Part shown: piece by piece, positions 25,418-33,807 of the stretch
How positions within the stretch are numbered: the first letter of the stretch is position 1
Layout: each line of letters begins with the position of its first letter
DNA from: Flavobacteriales bacterium
Lineage (GTDB): Bacteria; Bacteroidota; Bacteroidia; Flavobacteriales_F; PHOS-HE28
Length of the DNA stretch: 64,000 nt
Direction: 5' to 3'
Assembly: GCA_016710965.1 (NCBI GenBank)
Contig: JADJTW010000005.1
Span: 186,001 to 250,000, forward strand
Made by a program: the position numbers and the translations under genes
The notes under the pieces: generated by a model
Database searches by the model: none
Told to the model about the DNA's origin: nothing
What the model saw: only the letters and a program-made list of their open reading frames with translations

Positions 25418-26429
25418 GGGCGTGTTCCATCAAGCGTTGTGCGAGGCCCCGAAGATCAGCTGCCGCAGCATCCTCTCGCACGATCTGCTTCGCATCGCGT
25501 GTTTCCGCCCCATGCAAGTACGCCTTGTCGTAGTAAGTAAGCATGATCATCGCCACCGTCTTCAGATCACCTGCTTCCAACGCGATCAGCGCCGCCTTGC
25601 AATGCTGCGGTCCCAGCCGCCTTTCAATCCGCTTGGTCGCTTCAGCCAGTTGCTCTTTCGGGAACTTGCCGTAGTCCACCACGAGGCGTTCAGCCCGCTG
25701 CTCCTGTGGCATGTCGGCGAAGTAGAGCACCGCGCTGCGCATGCGATCGAAGAGGACTTGCGGGATCTTGCACCGGCCGATCATGATGCTCTCATCCTCC
25801 AGCCAAAGCGCGCGCGACCGATCCACCTGGCGTAGTTCGTTCCACAAGAGATTCTCGAAGTGCTCGGTCGTAGGTTGTGGCTCTTCGCCCAGCGCCCCGA
25901 ACGATGAACCCTTGTGGTGCGCCAGCGCTTCGAGGTCGATGACTTGTTCGCCCAAAGTGCGCAAGTGCCCGAGCAATTCGGTCTTGCCGGTACCAGTGTA
26001 ACCGCCGAGCACAAGCAGGTCGATAGGAGCAGAGAAGGAATCGAGCACATGCTGCCGGAACGCCTTGTATCCCCTGCGCAGCGTCACCACCTCCGCGAAG
26101 CCCGCCTTGTCCAGCAGCCAGGCCACGCTGCCGCTGCGTTCGCCACCGCGCCAGCAATGCACGCGGATCCGCCCGTCGGGTGCCAGCGCACGCGCTTCCT
26201 CCACGATGGCCGCGAGCTTCGGACCAACGATGCGCAGGCCTTCGAGCACGGCGGCGTCACGTCCCTGTTGTTTGTACAGCGTACCTACGATCACGCGCTC
26301 CTCATTACTGAAGAGCGGCAGCGAATGCGCGCCGGGGATGTGCCCGTGCGCGAACTCGCCGGGCGAGCGCACGTCGATGATGGGTGTGGCCCCTTCGAGG
26401 AAATCAGCGATGTCGAGCGGACGCACCAT
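25401..26429 (-). CDS. mnmH: tRNA 2-selenouridine synthase
   Basis: MnmH (SelU/YbbB) replaces sulfur with selenium in 2-thiouridine at the wobble base of some tRNAs, using selenophosphate. The 342 residues hold an N-terminal rhodanese domain (PIIDVRSPGEFAHGHIPGA; active Cys 92 in HCWRGGERSGS) and a C-terminal P-loop domain (GGYTGTGKTE at about 142-151). Length and order fit the family. It lies directly upstream of selD, with a 17-base overlap. Confidence 0.95.
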   Translation of the reverse strand: MVRPLDIADFLEGATPIIDVRSPGEFAHGHIPGAHSLPLFSNEERVIVGTLYKQQGRDAAVLEGLRIVGPKLAAIVEEARALAPDGRIRVHCWRGGERSGSVAWLLDKAGFAEVVTLRRGYKAFRQHVLDSFSAPIDLLVLGGYTGTGKTELLGHLRTLGEQVIDLEALAHHKGSSFGALGEEPQPTTEHFENLLWNELRQVDRSRALWLEDESIMIGRCKIPQVLFDRMRSAVLYFADMPQEQRAERLVVDYGKFPKEQLAEATKRIERRLGPQHCKAALIALEAGDLKTVAMIMLTYYDKAYLHGAETRDAKQIVREDAAAADLRGLAQRLMEHAHVIAR

Positions 26430-26447
26430 GTTCGCGGTGCTTCGCGA

Positions 26448-26849
26448 TCAGGTGATCGAGTTCAGCATCACGCTGAAGACCGTGATGCTGTTGGGATCGC
26501 GGTCGTAGAAGAGCTTGTCCAGCGCTTCCAACACGTTCTTCGCGCGGAAGTAGGAGGTCTGCAATCCGCTGTCGCCGCGTGTGCTCCACTGGATGGTGTA
26601 GCTGCTCGTGCGCTCCTTGTAGGTCTTCACATAGTCCAGCATCTCGCGCAGCGCGTCCACCTTGTCGCTACCGGTGGTGGCATGGAAGAGAAAGCTCTGG
26701 TTGTGCTTCGGGTTCAGGGTGATCAGGTGGAGCTGCGTGCGCTTGCCCTTCGTATCGAAGTTGAACACCAGGCTGTCCTTGCCCAGTCCGATGTAGTTGC
26801 CGATCTCCTTCTGGAGACGGGCCAGTTCGAGGTTGCGGTCCTTGGTCAT
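26448..26849 (-). CDS. Conserved hypothetical protein, 133 residues
   Basis: A cytoplasmic protein with no signal or membrane segment: MTKDRNLELARLQKEIG, then a beta-rich centre (FNFDTKGKRTQLHLITLNP) and a Tyr-rich region (SSYTIQWSTRGDSGLQTSYFRAKNVLEALDKLFYD). No domain is recognised. The ATG at 26849 fits the promoter-like TACCTTCG at 26859-26866; a longer frame runs into the upstream gene. It sits 18 bases before mnmH and may be cotranscribed with mnmH-selD, but nothing in the sequence shows a selenium link. Confidence 0.65.
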   Translation of the reverse strand: MTKDRNLELARLQKEIGNYIGLGKDSLVFNFDTKGKRTQLHLITLNPKHNQSFLFHATTGSDKVDALREMLDYVKTYKERTSSYTIQWSTRGDSGLQTSYFRAKNVLEALDKLFYDRDPNSITVFSVMLNSIT

Positions 26850-26858
26850 GGCGAGGGT

Positions 26859-26866
26859 CGAAGGTA
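26859..26866 (-). promoter_or_regulatory. -7 promoter element for the 26849 gene
   Basis: TACCTTCG on the minus strand, nine bases upstream of the ATG at 26849, inside the 28-bp gap after the epimerase gene. Confidence 0.45.
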
Positions 26867-26877
26867 TCCGAAGGTCT

Positions 26878-28710
26878 CTAGTGCTGCGCCGGCTTGTACT
26901 CCGGCACCATGCGTTGCATCGCTTCCACCACCACGTCGTTCTCCTTGGTGAGCAGTTCTTCCACCTGCTTGCCCACGACCGCAGCGTCAACGGGAGCAAC
27001 CTTGCCGATCAGGATCCGCGGATGGTGCGTGGGCAGCGTGTTCTCGCTCGTGGCCAGCAGTTCCTCGTAGAGCTTCTCGCCCGGGCGCAAGCCCGTGTAC
27101 ACGATGGCGATCTCCGCGCCGGGCTCCTTCCCGCTCAGGCGGATCATCTTGTCCGCGAGGTCGGCAATGCGCACCGGCTCACCCATGTCGAACACGTAGA
27201 TCTCGCCGCCGCTGCCCATGGCTGCTGCTTCCAACACCAGGCGGCACGCCTCGGGTATCGTCATGAAGAAGCGGTTCACCTCCGGGTGCGTCACCGTCAC
27301 CGGTCCGCCCGCCGCGATCTGCTTGCGGAAAAGCGGGATCACCGATCCACTGCTGCCCAGCACGTTGCCGAAGCGCGTGGTCACGAATCGTGTGGTGCAG
27401 CCTTGCGCGATCGCGCCGACGACCATTTCCGCCACGCGCTTGCTGGCGCCCATCACGCTCGTGGGATTCACGGCCTTGTCGGTGCTGATGAGCACGAAGC
27501 GCTCCACCTGATGCGCCGCAGCCAGTTCTGCGCAGATGCGCGTGCCGCCCACATTCGTGCGCACGGCCTCCGTGGGCTGCGCCTCCATCAGCGGCACATG
27601 CTTGTACGCTGCGGCGTGGAACACCACCTGTGGCCGATGAGCGGTGAAGACCTCCTCCATGCGCGCACGGTCGCGCACGTCCGCTACCAGCACCCGCAAG
27701 TTCGCGGCTCGTCCCTTGCTCATCAGATCCATCTCCACATCGTACAGCCCGCTTTCCGCGATATCCACCAGGACCAATGAAGCCGCACCCATCTGCGCCA
27801 GCTGCCGCACCAGTTCGCTGCCTATGCTTCCCGCAGCGCCCGTCACCATCACGCGCTTGCCCGCGATCAGTTCGCGAACGGCCTGTTGATCGAATTCGAT
27901 CACTGCGCGTCCGAGCAAGTCCTCGATCCGAACCTCCTGTATCTGTCCTGCGCTCAGCTGGCCGTGGATCCAGTCGTTCACCGGCGGTATCGTCAGCACG
28001 CGCACTTTCGCCGCAAAGCAGGCATCCACCACGCGACGCCGGTGCTCCGGGTCGGGCTTGCCGATGGCGATGATCACCTGGTCTACCGCTTCATCGGCCA
28101 GCAGGGCTTCAAGCCGTTCGGCGGCATGGATCATCACACCTTCCAATCGCTTGCCTGCCTTCTGCGGTGCATCGTCCACGAAGGCGACCACCTCGTACTT
28201 CGCCGATCCTTCGCGCTCCAATGTGCGCTTGGTGATCAGCCCCGCCTCGCCAGCACCGTGGATCACCACGCGCACGCGCTCCTTGCCCGCACCGCGGCTT
28301 CGCAGGTGTACCAGCTTGAAGGCGATCCGCGAGGTGATCAGCAGCATGGCCGTGGCCATGAAGGCGGTGATGATGATGGCCCGTGGCAGGAAGTAGAAGC
28401 CGTCGAAGAAGAAGAAGCGCAGCACGCTCACCAGCCCGAAGGCCAGTGAACCCGCAAGGACCGTCAGGAAGATCCTGCGCGCATCGTCCGTGCCGGTATG
28501 GCGCACCATCTGGCGCGGAATGCCGGCGATCAGGAACGAAGCGCCGCGAATGAGCAGGAAGAGCGGCACCACTGGCAACAGCAGGTCCACCTCGTGCGGC
28601 GGCACCATGAAGTTGAATCGCAGCAGATAAGCGGCCGCAAGTGCCACCAGGCACAGCACCAGATCGATGAGCAGAATGCCCCAGCGAGGGAAGAGGCGCG
28701 GCAAGGCCAT
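26878..28710 (-). CDS. Membrane nucleotide-sugar 4,6-dehydratase/epimerase (CapD/PglF type)
   Basis: This 610-residue protein starts at the ATG at 28710. Four N-terminal membrane segments (about residues 10-135) precede a nucleotide-binding core with VVIHGAGEAGLITKRTL and a catalytic Rossmann domain with MVTGAAGSIGSELVRQL. The downstream motifs ISTDKAVNPTSVMGASKRVAE and FGNVLGSSGSVIPLF belong to the polysaccharide-biosynthesis CapD family. Such enzymes make 4-keto-6-deoxy sugars for surface glycans. The start is chosen because longer frames run into the divergent gene. TATCTTCG lies 12 bases upstream. Confidence 0.9.
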   Translation of the reverse strand: MALPRLFPRWGILLIDLVLCLVALAAAYLLRFNFMVPPHEVDLLLPVVPLFLLIRGASFLIAGIPRQMVRHTGTDDARRIFLTVLAGSLAFGLVSVLRFFFFDGFYFLPRAIIITAFMATAMLLITSRIAFKLVHLRSRGAGKERVRVVIHGAGEAGLITKRTLEREGSAKYEVVAFVDDAPQKAGKRLEGVMIHAAERLEALLADEAVDQVIIAIGKPDPEHRRRVVDACFAAKVRVLTIPPVNDWIHGQLSAGQIQEVRIEDLLGRAVIEFDQQAVRELIAGKRVMVTGAAGSIGSELVRQLAQMGAASLVLVDIAESGLYDVEMDLMSKGRAANLRVLVADVRDRARMEEVFTAHRPQVVFHAAAYKHVPLMEAQPTEAVRTNVGGTRICAELAAAHQVERFVLISTDKAVNPTSVMGASKRVAEMVVGAIAQGCTTRFVTTRFGNVLGSSGSVIPLFRKQIAAGGPVTVTHPEVNRFFMTIPEACRLVLEAAAMGSGGEIYVFDMGEPVRIADLADKMIRLSGKEPGAEIAIVYTGLRPGEKLYEELLATSENTLPTHHPRILIGKVAPVDAAVVGKQVEELLTKENDVVVEAMQRMVPEYKPAQH

Positions 28711-28722
28711 GGCGAACGCCGC

Positions 28723-28730
28723 CGAAGATA
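28723..28730 (-). promoter_or_regulatory. -7 promoter element for the CapD-like gene
   Basis: TATCTTCG on the minus strand, 12 bases upstream of the ATG at 28710. Confidence 0.45.
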
Positions 28731-28799
28731 GACGGCCATGAATAGGCAGCTTCCCGGATAACATCCGTCTATTCGCATATTCGCCCACCACACCGAAAC

Positions 28800-29795
28800 A
28801 TGCCAGTATCACTCGTCACCGGCGGCGCCGGCTTCATGGGCGCGCACCTTGTCAAGGAACTCCTGTCCATGGGACACACTGTTGTCGCCCTCGACGACCT
28901 CAGCGGTGGCTTCGCCGATCAGGTGGATCCCCGCGCCACCTTCGTGCAAGGCTCCATCAACGACCACGAACTGGTGGAGAAGCTCTTCGCCGAGCATCAC
29001 TTCACCTACGTCTATCACCTGGCGGCATACGCTGCGGAAGGGCTCAGCCATTTCATCCGCCGGTTCAACTACACCAACAACCTCATCGGCAGCATCAACC
29101 TCATCAACGCCAGCGTCAAGCACGGTGTCAAGTGCTTCGTCTTCACCAGCAGCATTGCCGTGTACGGTGCCTTGCAACCGCCCATGCGCGAGGACATGCG
29201 ACCCGTGCCCGAGGATCCCTATGGCGTGGCCAAGCTCGCCGTGGAGATGGACCTCGCCGCAGCGCGCCACATGTTCGGTCTGGACTACGTCGTCTTCCGT
29301 CCGCACAACGTCTACGGCGAATACCAGAACATCGGCGACCGCTACCGCAACGTCATCGGCATCTTCATGAACCAGCTCATGCAAGGCCAACCCATGAGCA
29401 TCTTCGGCGATGGCGAACAGCAGCGTGCCTTCACTTACATCGGCGACATCGCACCCATCATGGCCGCCGCTGCGGAAACACCCTCGGCCTTCGGCGAGGT
29501 CTTCAACGTGGGTGCCGATACGCCCTACACCGTCAACCAGCTCGCCACGCTCGTGCAGGAAGCCATGGGCATCGGTGGTGACGTGAAGCACCTGCAAGCG
29601 CGCAACGAGGTCGTCTTCGCCTTCAGCGATCACAGCAAGGTGGAGCGCATCTTCGGCAAGCGCCGCGAAACCACACTCGCCGAAGGCCTGGCCCGCATGG
29701 CGCCATGGGCGAAAGCCACCGGTGCGCGCAAGAGCGGCCACTTCGGCAACATCGAGATCGAACAAGGATTGCCGCCGAGTTGGAGGGAGGGGTAG
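28800..29795 (+). CDS. NAD-dependent epimerase/dehydratase (extended SDR)
   Basis: This 331-residue extended SDR has the NAD-binding motif TGGAGFMGAH at 7-16, the serine in FTSSIAVYG and the YxxxK pair in DPYGVAKLAVEMD. The later motifs FRPHNVYGEYQNIGDRYRNV, FGDGEQQRAFTYIGD and FNVGADTPYTVNQLA fit the UDP-glucose 4-epimerase and dTDP-glucose dehydratase group. The exact sugar is not clear. It is divergent from the CapD-like gene and belongs to the same surface-sugar segment. Confidence 0.88.
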   Translation: MPVSLVTGGAGFMGAHLVKELLSMGHTVVALDDLSGGFADQVDPRATFVQGSINDHELVEKLFAEHHFTYVYHLAAYAAEGLSHFIRRFNYTNNLIGSINLINASVKHGVKCFVFTSSIAVYGALQPPMREDMRPVPEDPYGVAKLAVEMDLAAARHMFGLDYVVFRPHNVYGEYQNIGDRYRNVIGIFMNQLMQGQPMSIFGDGEQQRAFTYIGDIAPIMAAAAETPSAFGEVFNVGADTPYTVNQLATLVQEAMGIGGDVKHLQARNEVVFAFSDHSKVERIFGKRRETTLAEGLARMAPWAKATGARKSGHFGNIEIEQGLPPSWREG

Positions 29796-29859
29796 GTGGG
29801 ATAGGATCCCCTTTCTTCCGGACAGCAGCACGTTGGCCCGGATTGCTCCGCTCGCCCGA

Positions 29860-30723
29860 TCACTCCACCACGAACTTCACGCTCCGCGTATTGTTCGGTG
29901 CGATGAGCGACAACGAGTACACCCCCGCTGGAAGTGTCGCCGTTTCGACCGTCATCCGGCTGCCGGCACGTGCTGCTCCTACGGCTATGATCCGCCCAAT
30001 GGCATCCCGCACTTCAAGGCCCCAAGCCACCTCGGTAGCCAGCCCTTCCAAGGTCAGTTGCTCGTGTGCTGGTACAGGCCACACGCGCAGCTCCTGCACG
30101 ACCGCCGCTTCCGGCACGCTCACCGAGCACACATCGCCCATGCAGAACGTCACCGTCGACGCCACCTGTCCTGTGTTGTTATCCAGGAAGGGCGGCGTGG
30201 AAGTGGTGGGCGAGGTGTCGCACACATCCACCTCGCCTTCTATGCTGCCATAATTCACCGTTACCCCGCTCACGCAGATATGGCCTTCGCCGTTGATCGT
30301 GCCGCCCATCTCCATGTTCACCGCCGTCAGCAGCGTGCCCGGTCCGCCCATCGCCAGCAGGCCATGGCTGAAGAAGTCCCCGTTCACATGCACCACGCCG
30401 TTGTTGAAGAGCTCGCCATCCACGTCCACGTACCCGGCCAGCAGCATCAAGCCATCGTTCACGATCCCTTCAAGCATGATCACCAGGTGGGGGCCGTCCA
30501 TCGTCAGCACTGCACCGGCATTCACATGCAGCAGTTGCATCGTCAACTTCATGTTCGTGGTGAACTGCACCGTGTGCAGTATCTCCACGGTGTCCAGTTC
30601 CGGCACGCAATTGCAATCCCAGGTGGTGGGGTCGATCCAATCGCCGTCCTGCACCGAAGTGACGGTTTGAGCCACGGCCGTTGAAGCCCACAACGCCATG
30701 GCAAGGATGAACGGAGAACGCAT
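29860..30723 (-). CDS. Exported protein with T9SS sorting domain
   Basis: The protein has 287 residues from the ATG at 30723, with a signal peptide (SPFILAMALWASTAVAQ). A right-handed beta-helix-like region carries repeated short strands (HVNAGAVLTMDGPHLVIMLEGIVND, GELFNNGVVHVNGDFF). The C-terminal T9SS type A domain shows RVWPVPAHEQLTLEG, VRDAIGRIIAVG and LPAGVYSLSLI. TAGATTCG ends three bases before the ATG, supporting this start over a longer frame. Ligand unknown. Confidence 0.8.
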   Translation of the reverse strand: MRSPFILAMALWASTAVAQTVTSVQDGDWIDPTTWDCNCVPELDTVEILHTVQFTTNMKLTMQLLHVNAGAVLTMDGPHLVIMLEGIVNDGLMLLAGYVDVDGELFNNGVVHVNGDFFSHGLLAMGGPGTLLTAVNMEMGGTINGEGHICVSGVTVNYGSIEGEVDVCDTSPTTSTPPFLDNNTGQVASTVTFCMGDVCSVSVPEAAVVQELRVWPVPAHEQLTLEGLATEVAWGLEVRDAIGRIIAVGAARAGSRMTVETATLPAGVYSLSLIAPNNTRSVKFVVE

Positions 30724-30726
30724 GCA

Positions 30727-30734
30727 CGAATCTA
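30727..30734 (-). promoter_or_regulatory. -7 promoter element three bases before the 30723 start
   Basis: TAGATTCG on the minus strand, then TGC, then ATG. It implies a leaderless mRNA. Confidence 0.55.
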
Positions 30735-30779
30735 GGAAGGCCCGCCTGTACGTTCCGCCGCTCCACCATTCATCCCGGC

Positions 30780-30787
30780 TATATTCG
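30780..30787 (+). promoter_or_regulatory. -7 promoter element seven bases before the 30795 start
   Basis: TATATTCG followed by GCCGCCA and ATG. It is a divergent partner of the element at 30727-30734. Confidence 0.5.
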
Positions 30788-30794
30788 GCCGCCA

Positions 30795-31922
30795 ATGCCC
30801 TCGATCCTTTTCGTAGCCAGCCATCGCTCGGGGCGCAGTCCCAATCAGCGCTTCCGGTTCGAGCAGTACATGGCTTTCCTGGAGTCGAACGGATTCCGTT
30901 GCGAGCTCAGCCACCTCGTTGAGGCCAGTGACGACAGTTTCTTGTATAAGCCCGGCCACTTCCTGGACAAGCTCCGCTTCGTGCGCCGCTGCGTCGCCAA
31001 GCGTCGCCGCGATGCGGCCCGCATGAAGGACTTCGACATCGTCTTCATCTGCCGCGAAGCGCTCATGACACGGAGCACCCACTTCGAGCGGGCCTTCCGC
31101 AAGGGCGGTGCGCGCATCATCTACGACTTCGACGACAGCATCTGGCTCAGCAACGTCAGCGATGCCAACCGCAAATGGAGCTGGGTGAAGGACCCCAGCA
31201 AGACCAGCAAGCTCATCGCCCTTGCCGATCGCGTCTTCGCCGGCAACGACTACCTCGCCGACTACGCCCGCGGCTTCAACAAGAACGTCGTGGTCGTGCC
31301 TACTACCATCGATACCGACGAGTACCAGCCGCGCGCCACGCGAGCGGAAGGGCCCATCGTCATCGGTTGGAGCGGGAGCATCACCACCATCCAGCACTTC
31401 CGCTATGCCATCCCTGCGCTCAAGGCCATCCGCGAACGTTACGGCGAGAAGGTCGCTTTCCGAATCGTTGGTGACGCGAGCTACCGCGTGCCCGAGCTGG
31501 GCATCGCGGGCCTGCCTTGGCGCAAGGACACCGAGCTGGACGACCTGCGCGCCATGGACATCGGCATCATGCCCCTGCCTGATGATGAATGGGCGCGCGG
31601 CAAGTGCGGGCTCAAGGGCTTGCAGTACATGGCCTTGGGCATTCCCACGCTCATGAGCCCCGTCGGCGTCAACAGCGCCATTATCCAGGACGGCTCCAAC
31701 GGCTTCCTGGCGCACGACACCGAAGAATGGGTGGCCAAGCTGTGCCGCCTCATCGACGATGCCGACCTTCGCGGCCGAATGGGTGCCGAGGCGCGCCGCT
31801 CCGTGGAAGAACACTGGAGCAAACGCGCCTGGCAAGACCGATACCTGCAACACTTCAACGACCTCATCCATGGAAGCCACGACCACCGAACTGAAGAAGA
31901 CCGCGCTCACGCACGTGCATGA
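30795..31922 (+). CDS. Glycosyltransferase family 4-like protein (GT-B fold)
   Basis: The protein has 375 residues. The N-terminal half (ILFVASHRSGRSPNQRFRFEQY, IIYDFDDSIW) and the C-terminal nucleotide-sugar domain (IVIGWSGSITTI, VAFRIVGD, GIMPLPDDEWARGKCGLKGLQYMALGIPTL) are typical of GT4-type transferases that use the DDSIW/KxGLKxLQYMA pattern. It likely adds a sugar to a surface glycan. The last 18 codons overlap the start of gcvT by 53 bases, and the tail after HFNDLI looks non-conserved, so the native end may be slightly earlier or the overlap real. Confidence 0.85.
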   Translation: MPSILFVASHRSGRSPNQRFRFEQYMAFLESNGFRCELSHLVEASDDSFLYKPGHFLDKLRFVRRCVAKRRRDAARMKDFDIVFICREALMTRSTHFERAFRKGGARIIYDFDDSIWLSNVSDANRKWSWVKDPSKTSKLIALADRVFAGNDYLADYARGFNKNVVVVPTTIDTDEYQPRATRAEGPIVIGWSGSITTIQHFRYAIPALKAIRERYGEKVAFRIVGDASYRVPELGIAGLPWRKDTELDDLRAMDIGIMPLPDDEWARGKCGLKGLQYMALGIPTLMSPVGVNSAIIQDGSNGFLAHDTEEWVAKLCRLIDDADLRGRMGAEARRSVEEHWSKRAWQDRYLQHFNDLIHGSHDHRTEEDRAHARA

Positions 31923-32985
31923 AGCCCTCGGGGCCAAGATGGTGCCCTTTGCCGGCTACCTCATGCCCGTGCAATACACCGGCGTGATCGATGAGCATGT
32001 GAACGTGCGCACCAATGTGGGCATGTTCGACGTGAGCCACATGGGCGAGTTCCTCGTACGCGGTCCGGGCGCGCTGGACCTCATCCAGAAGGTCACCAGC
32101 AACGATGCCAGTAAGCTCGCCGTGGGCAAAGTTCAGTATAGCTGCCTGCCGAACAAAGAGGGCGGCATCGTGGACGACCTGCTCGTGTACCGCATGCAGC
32201 ACAAGGACGATCATCACTACGTGCTGGTGGTGAACGCCAGCAACATCGAGAAGGATTGGAACTGGATCAACTCCCTGAACACCTTCGACGCGCAACTGGA
32301 GAACATCAGCGACCGCATGAGCCTGCTTGCTGTGCAAGGGCCCAAAGCCGTGGATACGTTGAAGGGCTTCTTCGCCGAGGACATCGTCAGCATGCCCTAC
32401 TACACCGCCATGTACGCCGAGATGAAAGGGGTGGGGCTCGTCCTCATCAGCACCACAGGCTACACCGGCGCAGGCGGCTACGAAGTGTACATGCCGAATC
32501 CGCTAGCGGAGAAAGCCTGGAACGCCATCATGGAAGCTGGCAAACCGCATGGCATCAAAGCCACGGGCCTCGCTGCACGCGACACGCTGCGGCTGGAGAT
32601 GGGCTTCTGCCTCTATGGCAACGACATCGACGATACCACCTCGCCCATCGAGGCCGGGCTCGGTTGGATCACCAAGTTCACCAAGGACTTCACCAACAGT
32701 GCGGCCTTGAAAGCGCAGAAGGACAATGGCGTTGCGCGCAAGCTGGTCGGCTTCGAACTGCTCGACCGCGGCATCCCGCGCCACGACTACTCGGTCGTTG
32801 ATGCAACGGGCAAGGTCATCGGCAAGGTCTCCAGCGGCACCATGAGCCCATCGCTTAACAAGCCCATCGGCCTAGCCTACGTGCCCGCCGCCAACGCCGC
32901 CCCTGGCAGCGAGATCCTCATAGACGTGCGCGGCAGGGCACTGAAAGGCGTTGTAGTGAAGATGCCCTTCCTCCAACAAGGCTGA
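31870..32985 (+). CDS. gcvT: Glycine cleavage system T protein (aminomethyltransferase)
   Basis: GcvT moves the methylene group from the lipoyl-bound intermediate to tetrahydrofolate, releasing ammonia. The 371 residues have family features: MVPFAGYLMPVQYTGV, MFDVSHMGEFLVRGP, KVQYSCLPNKEGGIVDDL, LLAVQGPKA, STTGYTGAGGYEVYM and the C-terminal VSSGTMSPSLNKPIGLAYVP. The ATG at 31870 lies inside the glycosyltransferase frame; starts further upstream have no GcvT-like sequence. gcvH and gcvP are not in the window. Confidence 0.93.
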   Translation: MEATTTELKKTALTHVHEALGAKMVPFAGYLMPVQYTGVIDEHVNVRTNVGMFDVSHMGEFLVRGPGALDLIQKVTSNDASKLAVGKVQYSCLPNKEGGIVDDLLVYRMQHKDDHHYVLVVNASNIEKDWNWINSLNTFDAQLENISDRMSLLAVQGPKAVDTLKGFFAEDIVSMPYYTAMYAEMKGVGLVLISTTGYTGAGGYEVYMPNPLAEKAWNAIMEAGKPHGIKATGLAARDTLRLEMGFCLYGNDIDDTTSPIEAGLGWITKFTKDFTNSAALKAQKDNGVARKLVGFELLDRGIPRHDYSVVDATGKVIGKVSSGTMSPSLNKPIGLAYVPAANAAPGSEILIDVRGRALKGVVVKMPFLQQG

Positions 32986-32990
32986 CTATA

Positions 32991-33052
32991 TTCACCACGA
33001 AACCCGTTCGGGGCGCTTGTTTACGTCTGTGCCTCGGTGCCTCTGTGGTGAA
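32991..33052. repeat. Intergenic element with TTCACCAC / GTGGTGAA ends
   Basis: The gap between gcvT and comB is bounded by an inverted repeat, TTCACCAC at 32991-32998 and GTGGTGAA at 33045-33052. The right half (TGTGCCTCGGTGCCTCTGTG) resembles a short intergenic motif seen in many unrelated bacterial genomes. The last base of the element is the A of the comB ATG. Confidence 0.4.
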
Positions 33053-33804
33053 TGAGTTCCATGCAGGACGAGATCCGCAATAGCGACTACAAGTACCGGG
33101 TGGAGACCTGCTTCGTCCCCGGCCAATACCCGCTGTACGCTGCGGACATGGGCATCGTGGTGGTCATCGATATCCTGCGTGCCACCAGTGCCATGGTAGC
33201 CGCCTTCGAGCACGGTGTCGATCGCATCATACCCGTGAGCACCATCGAGGAAGCCAGGCAGTACATCGGGCGTCCGGGCTACATCGCTGCAGCCGAGCGC
33301 AACGGCGAAGTGGTCGAGGGCTTCGCCTATGGCAATTCGCCATTGGCTTATGTGGACCAGGACCTGCGGGGCAAGACCATCGTGATGACCACCACCAACG
33401 GCACAAAGGCGATCAACCTGGCCAAGAACGCGAAGCGCTTGGTGATCGGCTCCTTCCTCAATCTCACCGCGCTCAGCGATTGGCTATTGTCCCAGAACGA
33501 GAACGTCCTGCTGCTCTGTTCCGGATGGAAGGACAAATTCAACCTGGAGGACAGCGTGTTCGCAGGCGCCGTTATGGAACGGCTACTGGCCAGCGGCAAG
33601 TTCGGTGTTGAGGAGGACAGCAGCATCGCTGCCAAGTACATGTACATGAGCGCGCGGGACAACTTCATGAGCATCCTCAAGGCAGCGCCCCGTCGTCGCC
33701 GCATCGAGCAATTGCATCTGCTGCCCGATGCCAAGTACTGCCTCACGCCCGATTCCAGCACCGTCATCCCCATCCTTCGCGAAGGGGAGCTGGTGCGCTT
33801 GTAA
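33052..33804 (+). CDS. comB: 2-phosphosulfolactate phosphatase family protein
   Basis: The 250-residue protein matches the ComB family: VVVIDILRATSAMVAAFEHG, AAAERNGEVVEGFAYGNSPLAY, TTTNGTKAINLAK, LLLCSGWKDKFNLEDSVFAG and LPDAKYCLTPDSS. ComB removes phosphate from 2-phosphosulfolactate, a step first known in coenzyme M synthesis. Bacteria that lack coenzyme M also carry it, and a role in sulfonate or sulfonolipid metabolism is only inferred. The start may be the ATG at 33052 or 33061. The next gene starts three bases after its stop. Confidence 0.88.
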   Translation: MSSMQDEIRNSDYKYRVETCFVPGQYPLYAADMGIVVVIDILRATSAMVAAFEHGVDRIIPVSTIEEARQYIGRPGYIAAAERNGEVVEGFAYGNSPLAYVDQDLRGKTIVMTTTNGTKAINLAKNAKRLVIGSFLNLTALSDWLLSQNENVLLLCSGWKDKFNLEDSVFAGAVMERLLASGKFGVEEDSSIAAKYMYMSARDNFMSILKAAPRRRRIEQLHLLPDAKYCLTPDSSTVIPILREGELVRL

Positions 33805-33807
33805 GCC

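Noticed and set aside
31700..31870. Search for a glycine riboswitch before gcvT.
   Set aside because: The upstream sequence is glycosyltransferase coding sequence and leaves no leader region.
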